From: Prillingera fragicola
Lineage: Eukaryota; Basidiomycota; Tremellomycetes; Trichosporonales; Trichosporonaceae
Direction of reading: 5' to 3'
Length of the DNA: 64,000 bases
Assembly: GCA_002335605.1 (NCBI GenBank)
Contig: BEDY01000001.1
Coordinates: 1,736,001-1,800,000 of the forward strand
Numbering within the stretch: position 1 is the first letter of the stretch; each line of letters starts with the position of its first letter. The position numbers were made by a program, and so were the translations under genes. The notes below the pieces were generated by a model, which had not been told where the DNA came from, did not search any database, and saw only the letters and a list, made by a program, of their open reading frames with translations. Of the stretch, positions 1 to 10,316 are shown piece by piece.

Positions 1-197
1 AACTCGCGACCAAGCTCCGGAACGCGCTCAGGGCTGCCGACCCCGCTGGGCAGACACAGGCGGTCGCGGACGCTGAGCGGCTGTGTGTCCTACTCGAAGA
101 GGGGCGGGAGGATGTGGGCATGTTTATCCTGCACTTTGCTTGTCAGATGCTTTATTGCGAGAAGCGGCATTACAGCGACGACGAGGAGGGGTCGTAG
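1..197 (+). CDS. 3' end of an unknown protein-coding gene (partial)
   Basis: An open frame runs in from the left edge (first full codon at base 3) and stops at TAG 195-197, giving 64 C-terminal residues. The peptide looks like real coding sequence: an amphipathic, Ala/Glu/Leu-rich helix followed by a segment with FILHFACQMLYCEK and an acidic tail ending DDEEGS. No family can be named from so little. It converges on the siderophore transporter, whose stop lies about 105 bases further on. Confidence 0.5.
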   Translation, partial: LATKLRNALRAADPAGQTQAVADAERLCVLLEEGREDVGMFILHFACQMLYCEKRHYSDDEEGS

Positions 198-303
198 GAA
201 TGCAGGAGTGGCGTTGCTGCTCGTGCTGTGTTTTGGTCTTTGCGACGAAGCGACATGTTTGGAGCAGGCATCACCATACATTACAACATTGGGAAGTGTA
301 CAT

Positions 304-2317
304 CTAGTAGAGATTGGACTTGATCTTCTGCCACAGCGACCTGTTCTTCGCACCCTCCGCCGCCTCGTACTCCTGGTGCGTGACCGGGGCATCTCCGAGA
401 ATCTTGCGGCCGGCAACGTCGTTGCGCTCAATCTTGTTATGTGTCTTGCCGAGATAGTAGTTGGGCATGAGCAGGCCGCAAACAAGGGGAATGGCCGTGA
501 CGCAGAGACCGGCAATGAAGAGCGGGCGGACGGTATTGTTGTAAGCCCTGATGACGGCCTGGTGGTCTGTCGATCCCCACGCGTACTTTTCCCGCGCAGT
601 CTTGACGCTGCTGTACAGCCCCTTGATGTCTGCGGCGGGCACACCCGCGGCACACATGTTGTTTTGCATGTTGCTCTGCCACGTCGTGGAGGCAATGGCC
701 GAGCCGACGGCGCCGCCGAGGCGCGTCCACAGCGCGAGCTGCGCGATGACCTGCCCCAGGTCGTGGTGCGGGACTGACGCTTGGGAGGCGACGCGGGTGC
801 CCACGACGGAGCATGCGCCGCCGATGGAGATGAGGACGGGGATGACGGCAAAGGCCGCCGTGGCGACCGTGTTGCGCGTGGCGGTGTAGACTACCAGACC
901 CATGCCGATGATGCGGATGCAGAGGCCAGTGATCTGGAGGCCCTTGTAGCGGTGGGTCAGGCGGAGAATGACACCGGCAGTAATGCCAAAGACGGTCAAA
1001 CCAACCGTCTCGGCGTTCGTGTACCTGTTCCAGTCTGCTGTCAGCCGAGTTCGTACGAGGAAGACTTACTCTCAAGGGTCCAGTTGGACATGACGTAGAC
1101 ATAACTGCTCCAGTAGAGACTGCGCATGTTGCCGGCCATAAAGTAGAAAAAGTCGATGGTCACAGCGAGGAGAAAGGTGCGGTTCCTGACGAGATTCTTG
1201 GTGAGCATGGGATAGGGTGCGAACCGGATCTCCCAGGCGATAAAGCAGAGCAGGAGAAGGCCGCCAACGGCGAGCATGGCGATCATTGACGGATTGTTCC
1301 AGCGGCCCTTGGCCGAGGGAGCAAGGTTGAATGGCAAGAGAAGGAGAGTCCATGCCCAGCCGAGCAACATGAGCCCAATGACATCCATCTCCTGACACCA
1401 GTGGACAAAGACGTTCCACTTGTTGGGCACGGGTTGTTCCGGGTGAGCCAGCCTCCAGCGTCGCTCAAACAGCGACTCGGCGACCTGGAGCTCTCCGTGG
1501 GATCGAGCCTTCTTGTCGGCCCAGAAGAGGAGGATGGCAGCCGGGAGGACGCAGACGGGGACAATGAGGGCAAACATGCCAAAGCCCCAGCGCCAGCCGA
1601 CGGGCGAGCTGCGGATAATGGGGCCTGAGATCTCGGGCCCAATCCACGCAAACCAGATAAAGGGCATAGACGTAAAGGCAGTGAAGAGACCGCGCCATTC
1701 TAGTGGCGTGAGGTCGGCCACGATAATGTCGGTCACGAGATCGAGACCCGCCTGCCCAATCGTCGAGATGATTCGGCCCACAGCGAGGGCGATCCCGTTC
1801 TGCGCTGTTGCAATGACAATGTACCCAACGACGTACAAGACAAGAAGAACGCAGTACGCCGTCTGGCGCGAAGTCATATCGGCGAGCTTGGCGATGAACG
1901 GTTTGCTGACTGCGTTGAGAATGCTCTCGACCGTGGTGATGATGCCCAAGAGACGCGCGTGGTCCTTGAAGTAGGACACGGCAAAGACCTCGTAGGCGCC
2001 GGTAGTGCTCGAGTCAAAGGTAAAGGCGCAGCACACCACTTGATGGTCAGCTTCCGCTCTGCTCCTCTATGCTCACAGAAGATGCTCAATCCCAGCGCCG
2101 TAAGCACAGGCTTGTTGTTGCCAAAGTGGCGCCACAGCGTCTCGATTCGCGTCACACCGACCTGCTGTTGCTCCATGCGCTCATAGTCGAGAGGCCGTTC
2201 CGAGTCGTCCTCAAGCGCACCCTTCTCTGTGACGTCGGCGTCGCCAGTGGGCATGGTGTGGTTGCTTTCGACGTCGCGCGAGCGCTCAGCCCTGAGCGGT
2301 TTCTCAACAGTCGCCAT
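304..2317 (-). CDS. Siderophore-iron transporter, major facilitator superfamily (SIT/ARN type)
   Basis: Predicted plasma-membrane or endosomal transporter that imports ferric siderophores with protons. Three exons (2317-2077, 2038-1070, 1037-304) give 647 residues, the usual size for the 14-helix SIT family. The cytosolic N-terminus (about 60 residues) is hydrophilic. The family hallmarks VSYFKDHARLLGIITTVE, the IADLT-like VADLTPLEWRG loop and SMPFIWFAWIGPEIS are all present, as are many hydrophobic helices. The two introns are only 38 and 32 nt and splice in frame (SIF-L-VCCAF and TLE-T-DWNRYTNAET). A perfect ATCWGATAA site lies about 200 bases upstream, which fits iron repression by a GATA factor. 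Substrate cannot be read from sequence. The family call is strong and the SIT1 orthology is inferred. Confidence 0.88.
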
Positions 2318-3067
2318 TGTGGGTGCTTTTTCTCGTCAAAGTGGGGGAGCTAGCATTCATCCCTGCTGTGAGCAGTCTTTAGTACGCATCCCAGCTCGCC
2401 ACTGTCTTAGACCTATGCAGGCGGTCGGTGTGAGTTTTCTGGCAAAAACAAATTTCGGCCGCAAAAACGTCACCATTGGCATTCCGGCCGCAGCGACCCG
2501 CTGCGCCAAGCCCTTATCAGATTACCCCCACTGTATCAGGGATATCTGCACATTACCTGTTATAGCCTCGAGTGGGGGAGCGTGCGACAGTGCATTCTCT
2601 TGGCGTTCAGCTGAATACATGAGATGAGCGGCATGATATTGGTGTAGAAGAGGACGTGGTCGGCCGGACAGTGTTGGAATGAGTAGAGGCATACCTCGAT
2701 GGACAAGCTGCAGACTTGTGTAGGTTGTTTTGGTTATTTTCCGTTCGAATCGTAGTTAGAGGGGCGAGATCAAAGGCGGTTAGCACGTTGGCAGTAGATG
2801 AGAGTGCATGACAAGGACGTGGCCAGGACCTTGGTAGAGGATCTTCCTGCTGCCAAGCTTAGGGTGGCTGGTGTCTCGTGTCATCGTGTGAAGATGTCGT
2901 CTTTCAGGTCAGAAAGCTGTGACTGAACTGACATGAGTCTTCATTACTGTTGTGAGCTAGTCGACAGGACACTGCCCATCACCCACCAACCAGCTACTCG
3001 CACCACCCTGCCCACGTAGCTAATGTATCCATGTTCATTCACAACACAAATTTCAACCCGGGCACAC
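2318..3067. other. Intergenic region, siderophore transporter promoter side
   Basis: No coding frame of convincing composition is visible. The part nearest the transporter carries the ATCTGATAA site and further loose GATA-type hexamers around 2525-2545. The rest separates the transporter promoter from the 3' end of the glycosyltransferase gene. Confidence 0.5.
2514..2522 (-). promoter_or_regulatory. Iron-responsive GATA site (ATCTGATAA)
   Basis: On the minus strand this reads ATCTGATAA, an exact match to ATCWGATAA, the site bound by the fungal iron-repressor GATA family (SreA, Urbs1, Fep1). It lies about 197 bases upstream of the siderophore transporter start at 2317 and on the correct side. 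Binding is inferred from the motif and the gene it precedes. Confidence 0.5.
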
Positions 3068-4946
3068 CTACGGTGATTTGTGTCCAGGGGTGCACCACGC
3101 GTTCCTCTCGGCTTCAAAGCACTTGTGCACAATCCGCTCGTCATACGGAGGGACCTTGCCACCGTTTTCGCGCTTGATCCGCTCATACTCTCCCTCCCAG
3201 TCATACTCGAGCACCTCCTTTACCCGGGCCTTGACGGCGGCCAGTTTCATCTCGGGTGGAATGAACGGCTTGATGGGCGTCTTCATGGCCTTTTCGAGCT
3301 TGTCAATCAGGTCTTGCGGGTCCGAGGAGTTGTAGCTGTAAGCGTACGGCTCGCCCAGAGAGACGACGGGCCCGTGCTGGAAGGACCATGTCTGAAAGGT
3401 CTTCCATCCCCCTAGGACGCCGGTACCGAGAAACGGCATAACGACAGGGGTACCCGCGCAGAGGGCCTCGTAAGGCGAAGGGGAGATCTCGGGCTTGCCG
3501 ACACCGAGGAGAGCCTTGGAGGTGCTCATGTAGCGGGACCACTCTTCGGGCCCAAGACGGTGGTCAAAGATTGATATTCCGCTCGGCATGGGGTCGTTTG
3601 TCGTGTTGCCTGCAGTGCACAAAAAAGTCACGTCCTTGAAGTGGTCCATGAGCAGCGGCCAAGCTTGGCGGCGTGGCGACGAGCGCTGTCCAAAGTAATC
3701 TAATCAAAGTCAGCTGCCGGCTAACAAAGACCGCAAACTCACAACTCATCTTAGCAAGGATGAGGACTGCGTCTGAACGTTGCTCATACGGCACTTCCTG
3801 AACACCCGAGCATGCCTCTTCGATAGTCAGAGGAATCGCCGTGTGCTTTGGATATTCAAACGGCACAATTTCCCACTTTGCCCCAAGGACATGATGGGAC
3901 CACTCTTCTTCGCCATCTTGGCCACATATGCCCCAGTCGCCGCAGATATTCTGCCCGTGGCCAGGGTAATTGTGCGGCCGTGCTCCCCACTGATATCTGT
4001 CAGTGCTGCCTGGCTGTCTCGACTCACATAGCCAACACCAAACACGCGCCAGGAAGGCAACTTGCCACGCTTAGACTCGTCGTGGACTGGAATGGCATAC
4101 GATCCGTTATTCGCTGGCAGAGCGTAATCCGCCGCCGCGACGCAGTGTGGGTCCGTGAGGCACTTTGTGGCAGCGCCGTCGACAGTCCAATACATGTGGC
4201 TATAATTGCGTTAGCAGTGCCCTTTCAATCGCCCGGCAACTTACATGTTACCCGATAGATAACGCGTAATAGCCCAAGAGCGATCCCACTCGTCCTTTCT
4301 CGCGGCACCCTTGACAAGCACGACGTATCCGAGGCGACGCATAGCGTTAATCTGTCTCGTCAGTCCTCTCCGGCCACACGCTCGCTCACGATTGGCCTAA
4401 TCCAAACGTCCTCTCCGGGACCGCCACCGGCCTGCGTGTCGGCGCGCCCAGCGTACGAATAATCAATGAGGATCAACGGGCGCTTTGGGCACTTGATAGA
4501 ACCGTGGGCGCAGCGCATGAGTGTATTAATATGTTTGCGCTGCTGGCCGTTCAACTTTTCATACCTGCCAATGTCAGCGGACGCACACGCATGGGAATGG
4601 CTTACTCTGGCGTGAGATGGAACTTTTGAATCTCACGAAACTGCTTTGCCCGTTCACATCTCGGCGGGTCGTCGGCTGGCATGCCATAAGGGTTCCAAGA
4701 GGCACATGGGTCACGAATGTTCATCCACTCAGCGGCAAAGCTGGCATGTGTGCGAAGCTGTTCCCTTGCGCTGGAGGGATGCGCTGCAATGATGATAAGC
4801 GCGAGCGTCGAGATTGTAGTGCAGGCTATCAGGATTGCGCGGAGGCCGAGTGCAGGTCTGGGTACCCTCCAAGCAGCGCCCGAGACACCGCCCAGCAATG
4901 GCGAGTGGGGCCGTGACTCGAGAAAGAGGGGGCGAGAAAACCGCAT
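3068..4946 (-). CDS. Glycosyltransferase family 18 (MGAT5-like) type II membrane protein
   Basis: Six exons (4946-4606, 4564-4390, 4351-4245, 4199-4028, 3989-3743, 3699-3068) join in frame to 557 residues. A short basic N-terminus is followed by one hydrophobic anchor near residues 35-55, then a luminal domain, the Golgi type II layout. The C-terminal half has the family 18 pattern: SKALLGVGKPEISPSPYEAL, an ALCAGTPVVMPF loop, a QHGPVVSLGEPYAYSY stretch and a PIKPFIPPEM end, all aligning by eye with the C-terminal lobe of MGAT5 (beta-1,6-GlcNAc transferase). A WGARPHNYPGHG segment is also typical. Animal MGAT5 is longer (about 740 residues) and acts on complex N-glycans, which yeasts do not normally make, so donor and acceptor here are unknown. 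A more general GT-B transferase is the alternative. Confidence 0.7.
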
Positions 4947-6580
4947 TCACGCTACAGTTGGCGCTTGGTGTTGGCTTGGTTTGGCTTGGGGTTGGCGACC
5001 GGGTCTTGAAGGTATTGAGCTCTTCTGGAGGTTGCAGAACAAGAAATTCGAATTCAGGCAATGGTCCTAGTTCAGTTATGAGTTAAGCAGACCAACGTCA
5101 GATAGCTGAGTTGTCATGCTGTTTCTGTCCGAGCGGGGGGGGGCAAAAAGACGCTTCAAAGTCTACTTCAAGTCCCCTCCCCTCTGCGATTCGCCCGCTC
5201 GCCACACTACTGCCACTCGTCAACAGGCAGCCTCCGAGGCACTTACCGGTCCGTGCTAGTCTCCGTGGGGTCTCTCTCCCCTCTGCTGGCTGTGAAACAA
5301 CTCCTACGGCAACAGGTGGCTGTGGGTTGTCTCTAAGCTGTTTACATGATCGCTATCGTAAGGTTGAGGTTGTTGCCACATCCAGTGCGCTGACCAGGTG
5401 GTTGCAACTGGCACATGGTGCCTTACCCGAAGTCTCCATGGAGGTGCCTGTTGGCCGGTGCAGTCCACTCGACGCTCCGAGGCCACCAACTCGGTAACCG
5501 GGGCAACAACTCGGGTTCGAGGCACTGTAGCTTGAACTTTCTAGACGTGCGAGAATGCAAGCCGTACGACGTCGCAAGCCGTCTAAGAGCGACAGGTCAA
5601 TTAACGGCATGGAAAACGGCAGGTGTCCATGCACCTCACCTTCATCGGCTCTGAGATCAGGCACAGGCTGTAAAGACGATAGAAAGAGACGACGAAGCAG
5701 ACCAAAGAACTTGCAAACGAGCGCAACTGAACCGGCTGCAGGTCTCACCTCGTCCACCTCTTCCCAAACCCAGTCCGAACAATACATGACCTTCAAGGAC
5801 CGTAGAGATCAGCCACGTTTCATCCAACAAAACATGGCGATTCAAAGGCCGTAGAGATCAGCCACGTTTCATCCAACAAAACATGGCCTTTCAAAGGCCG
5901 TAGAGATCAGCCATGTTACCAGGCGTGTCGGAGAGGCTGGGGCTAGGCCAGAGCCTGCCCTGGGACCTGCCTGTTCTTGTCAGATATGTTTCGCCGAGCA
6001 CCAGGTCCCGGATCCCAAATCGCTGGCCGTCTTACCTACACGTTGGCATGTTTACGGCAGTCTGGCTCTCCAGCCGACTCCTGTAAAGGCTAAGAGTCGA
6101 ATTGCCTACCGCAATGTTGCTATGCGTGCAGGCGGACAAGGTGTTGCAATGTTCAACTGCAGATATGCAGATCAATTTACGGCACGTGGACAAGACGGAA
6201 GATGTCCCCGAGACTGCATGAGAAAGCGCCGAGTTCACCAAACATCCAAGTTATGGCCACCCAGTGTCGACTATGCATGCCGCCTATTGTTTCGAACTCC
6301 AGAATGCATCTCAACACGTCTGTACGATGCATGCGCTTCTTGCTGCTCGCCGGCTACCAGCATGCATCAATCCGCCGGCCTTGGGGTACAGCTCGCTCTG
6401 CCGCGTATTTGCCCGCATCGGCCAACCCGGACCAATCATCCGTGCATCTCCTGAGACCATCCTCCACCGCTGTCTCGTTCTTGTCACTTGTTGCCCGCAA
6501 CCATCGTCATACCAAGCGGTTATCTCTGTCACTCTCCCCCCTATTCCTACTCCTAGATCAGCCACAGCCTCCCACTCCAC
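4947..6580. other. Intergenic region with 49-bp tandem repeats
   Basis: No gene is supported. Short frames on both strands have non-protein-like composition. The stretch holds a run of G near 5135-5143 and the 49-bp tandem repeat listed separately. The last few hundred bases are pyrimidine-rich and probably serve as the promoter and leader of the Zn2Cys6 regulator that starts at 6581. Confidence 0.5.
5784..5917. repeat. Direct tandem repeat, 49-bp unit, about 2.7 copies
   Basis: The marker CGTAGAGATC recurs at 5801, 5850 and 5899, a strict 49-base period. Each unit carries ACATGRC, TTCAAAGG, CGTAGAGATCAGCCACGTTT and CATCCAACAAA. The first copy differs at a few bases and the last decays after AGCCATGTT. 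It lies in non-coding DNA about 660 bases upstream of the Zn2Cys6 regulator. Confidence 0.85.
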
Positions 6581-9128
6581 ATGGAAGAGCAGCCCGCAGG
6601 CACACAGAAGTTAGTAACAGGAGCAGGACTCGCTCTGGGCCAAGCTCGAGCCCCGACTGTCGACGACCCATCCATCCATTCTCCAATTGCTCAACTGCAC
6701 TTCCTAACACCCTCAGCCTGCGTGCCAAACGCTCGCGGAAAGACCGTCCCTGCGATCACTGTCGCCGTTCCAAGCGCTCGTGCGTGATCCCAGTCCGCGG
6801 CCGCGCTTGCGATCATTGCGCTCGCGCCGGTCGCGAATGCTCCTTTGTCGCACCACCACTCAACCGGCACCGCAAGGACGGCGACGAGTCGTCTGAAGCT
6901 GGGCCCAGCTCGCCAAAACGCGAGAGATTCCCACATGCCTCCCACGCAGGCAATGGGCTCGGGATGGGCCATGTCGCGCCCGGTCAAGCTGCCGCGCACG
7001 GACTTGCCCACCAGCACATTGGTCGCACGCCGAGGTCGTCTTCGCACTCGCATACCCACACACCGTCAGCCCAGCCCGCTCCTTCACACCAAATCCCCTC
7101 CCACTTACCGTTAGCGTCCGCAGCATGGCTGGCGGAACGCTCAACTGCGGCGCTCCCACCACGTAATCCGCACCCTTCACCGCACAGCCCGCTGCATGGG
7201 CATGACCGCCCAGGGTCCAGTGGGGGTGGGTTGCTGGCTCTTCTGGACAGTCTCGAGGATGACAGGCATATGTCAGATCACGGGCACGAAGGCGGCACAG
7301 ACATTGACCTTCACTACTCGTCGCTGGACATGGATGTGACTGAGGAGGAGGAGAGCCATTACCTCGGTGAGAGCCGCGGCTATTGCTTGGTGGAAGCTGA
7401 CAAGATAGGCTCCGGTGCAGTGGCACAACTTACAGCGGGGTCACTGGCGGCAAGAGAGCATCGAACACCTGATCTTGCCTATCGTCAGGTGGCTGACCCA
7501 CGATATCCAGCCTTCTTTCTGAAGAACCCCAGCAAAGTGTATGGCGTGAGCAATGCAGCGTTTGTCGCAGAAAAGGCGTACCAGGATGTGCTCCGGATCG
7601 TGTCTGTGGACGACCCAGGAATGCCAGATCGCTTGATTCAGCAGTGAGATCATTGATTAGTTCGTCGTGGCTGACGTTAGCTTTCTCACACGCACCCTCC
7701 CGGCCTTGCCGATCCTCAACTCTGTGCGCTTCGAAGCCTCACTGCGTGGCTGGCAAGGCGCTGGGCCGTTCCCTTACGCAATACTCTGCGGTGTCCTGTC
7801 GCATTCGGCAATCTATGAGCCCTCTCTCGTTTCACAGTGGAAGGAGCTTTGGGGCATTACACTGCACGTTAACGATAACGAGTATAGGTCAGCTCGGCTA
7901 GGAACTCTCCAGCTCGCCCTTCTGGACATCTCGGGTCGGCCCGTCCTCACACCAGGTGGAAATCACACTGGCATAGCCCGGGCCGTGGGAGCACTTCAGC
8001 TTCTCGGTCTGCACCGCGACTGCTCTCGCTGGAAGTTGCCGCGCTGGGAACGCTCCCTGCGTAAGCGCATCTGGTGGGTAATATATGTGCACGACAAGTG
8101 GAACTCGTACACGTACGGCCGACCTTTCAACCTCGATGGGACGCGCGCGGGTATTCCGCCACTCACGGCAGAGGATGACGATTGGGCAGGTGTCCCATAT
8201 GATCCCAGTGGACGAAGCGCGTCTACTGCGCCACAACACTCTAACGGTCAAGGCGGTGGAGCCATTGCGTCGTTTATTGCGCTCTGCCGCTTGAGCGTCA
8301 TTCTCGAGTCGCTTCTCCCGTTACTGCTAGATCGCGACGGTCCACCGCGCCGGTTTGGACTCGACAGAAGTCTTCTCCGTCACGCAGCACACGAAGTGGA
8401 GCGAGCGTACGCTGGCCTGCCGGCTGATCTTATGTTCGACCCCGCCAACCCCGCTCCAGCTGTCAGACCAGGAACTCGTGAGCCCCTCCACTTGATAATA
8501 ACTGACGTCAGGCTCGCTGCAGCTGTCGCACATTGGCCTCACCCTCTTGATTGCCCGCCTGGGTCTCGAAAGGGAAGACTTTCTCTCCCTCCCCCACCTT
8601 GTGCACGGCAATGCCGCCGCGCTGCTCCTGGTGGAAGCCCTCGCCGTGTTTGTGGAAAACCTTACGCCTGAAGATCACAACTCTTTCTGGTCGCCGTGGT
8701 GCTCACACCAGCTTTCAAACGGTGTCACATTGTTGTTGCAGCAGGCATTGAGGCTACACCAGTACGGCGCAGCGGCCTCTGCAGTTGGAACGACAGCAAC
8801 AGCGCTTGGTCGCGACGGCCGTCCGCTCTCCACTACCCTTGTCACTGCTGAGATGGAGATTGCGCGCGCAGCAGCGTTGAGCGACATAGCTGCCCTTCTC
8901 TCCCGCCTTGTTGGTGCAGTGCATGCAGCTGTACCCAGCTGGGAGGTGGCGGAAGCCGCACTCCCCCGTATCTCGGGCTTGTTGAGGAGCATGCCACCTG
9001 TACCCGGCCTCGAGGCTGCTGGGCTGGTCGATTCGCCCCCCGTTCCTTGGCCGGACGCAGGTGTACCGGACGCGGATATCGTGGCGCTGTTTGACTGGCT
9101 CAATGGTGACATTGGTGCAGTGTTCTAG
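6581..9128 (+). CDS. Zn(II)2Cys6 fungal transcription factor
   Basis: Nuclear binuclear zinc cluster regulator. Four exons (6581-6609, 6717-7643, 7681-8477, 8512-9128) give 789 residues. The cluster is near the N-terminus, CX2CX6CX8CX2CX6C with cysteines at about 22, 25, 32, 41, 44 and 51, preceded by a basic KRSRKDR stretch. A long Ser/Pro/His-rich linker follows. From about residue 320 comes the fungal-specific transcription factor (middle homology) domain, with LGTLQLALLDISGR, ARAVGALQLLGLHRDCSRW, an RKRIWWVIYVHDKW stretch and the YGRPFNL motif. The start was chosen because the 107-nt first intron has a good GTTAGT donor and a CCTAAC branch and splices directly into the zinc cluster frame; the frame also runs upstream without a stop. 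It sits 207 bases upstream of, and co-oriented with, a class II aldolase gene. Target genes are unknown. Confidence 0.85.
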
Positions 9129-9335
9129 GTTTGTACGATAGCGCGAGCTCGTTGTATCTGGGTATGATATTGGTGGATTGAACAGATTGAGCAGTTCACG
9201 TGATCACGGGCATGTCCGAATGCCGAGCCCACCGAGCCATGAATGGTCCAAGTAGCCATCTCTCCATGTCCCCTCGCTCTAATTGCGCTCACAAGCTCAT
9301 ACTTCAGCCTACTCGACAGTGAGCAGTGATTTAAA

Positions 9336-10316
9336 ATGGCTACTCTCCATCTGCTCCCACCACCAAAGGACGTGGCCGGAACACCTATCGTTGGCACGTT
9401 CCGCCGTCCCATGCCGCCACCCTTCACTGTGAGTCTAGCCTCCACCCGGCATTCCCCCAAGCTGACGCACGCCCATAGTCCGACTCCCAGCGCGTGGTAT
9501 ACCAGAAAGGAGCTCTAGCGCTAGCTGCCCGCGTGATGGACGGTGAAGGCTGGGGGATCGGGTGTGGCGTGGCGCTGTCTGCTCGAGATGCGCTCGACAA
9601 GACTTTGGTGTGGGTGCTGCCCAGGGGCAAGCCGCTTTGTACCATCAAGAGTGCGGATTTGGTGGGGGTAGGGCTTGATGGGTCTGTTCGCCATGATGAC
9701 TCCGGTCGTGGTTGTGAGTTGCCCTGCGATAGGCTGGGAGGCTGATGACTAGATGATACGGAAGCGTACAACCTCCACCTGGCAATCTATGCTGCGCGGC
9801 CGGACGTGAATGGTGTCACGATGGGCCATACGCCACACGGTCGCGTGTTTGCTGCCAAGGGTGAAGAGCCGAAGATGCTGTGGCAGGACAGCTGCGTTTT
9901 CGGGGGCAAGGTGCATGTCCTGCCATTTGCTGCTGGGTTGGGGGAGAACGCCAAAGCTCACCCCGAGGTTATTGGCGAGGTGTTGAATAATGGAAAGGGG
10001 CTTGTGCTCCAGAACCGCGGTCTGCTCACTGTGGCGGGCACTATTGAGGGGAGTACGGCATACTTTATTCGGTTGGAGAATCTCTGCGGTGGGCAGATGC
10101 TGGCTGAGGCGGCGGCGAGGGGACGCGGTAGGGAGTTGATCTATGTGGGGCAGGACGAGGTGGAAGTGAGTGGGTCAGTGGGCGAGGTGGCAACCGCTGA
10201 CATTACAGTTTACACAAAAGAATACCGGGTCCGAGCATCACAGCTGGCTCATGGCCATGCCCTACTACACACGAGTGAGCCGCAAGATTGGTGTCAGTGG
10301 GCCGCTGGAGATGTAG
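9336..10316 (+). CDS. Class II aldolase/adducin domain protein
   Basis: Four exons (9336-9428, 9479-9713, 9753-10165, 10209-10316) give 282 residues, normal for the fungal class II aldolase/adducin family, which includes fuculose-phosphate aldolase-like and ribulose-phosphate-epimerase-like enzymes. Domain signs: GWGIGCGVALSARD, a KTLVWVLPRGKPLCTIKSADLV strand pair, a RPDVNGVTMGHTPHGRVFAA metal-site region and a GKGLVLQNRGLLTVAGTIEGS loop. In typical members the metal ligands are His residues (HxH and NHG); here the first reads GHTPH and the second has NRG instead of NHG, so one ligand may be lost. The last exon supplies the usual FTQKNTGSEHHSWLMAMPY tail. The substrate is not predictable. 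A second family member lies at 12865-13819 on the other strand. Confidence 0.85.

Noticed and set aside
85..777. Long plus-strand open frame across the siderophore transporter 3' region
   Set aside because: It is antisense to a well-supported transporter exon and has no protein-like domain order.
6202..6580. Upstream extension of the Zn2Cys6 regulator frame
   Set aside because: The frame is open but the composition is not coding-like, and a start at 6581 with a clean intron leads straight into the zinc cluster.
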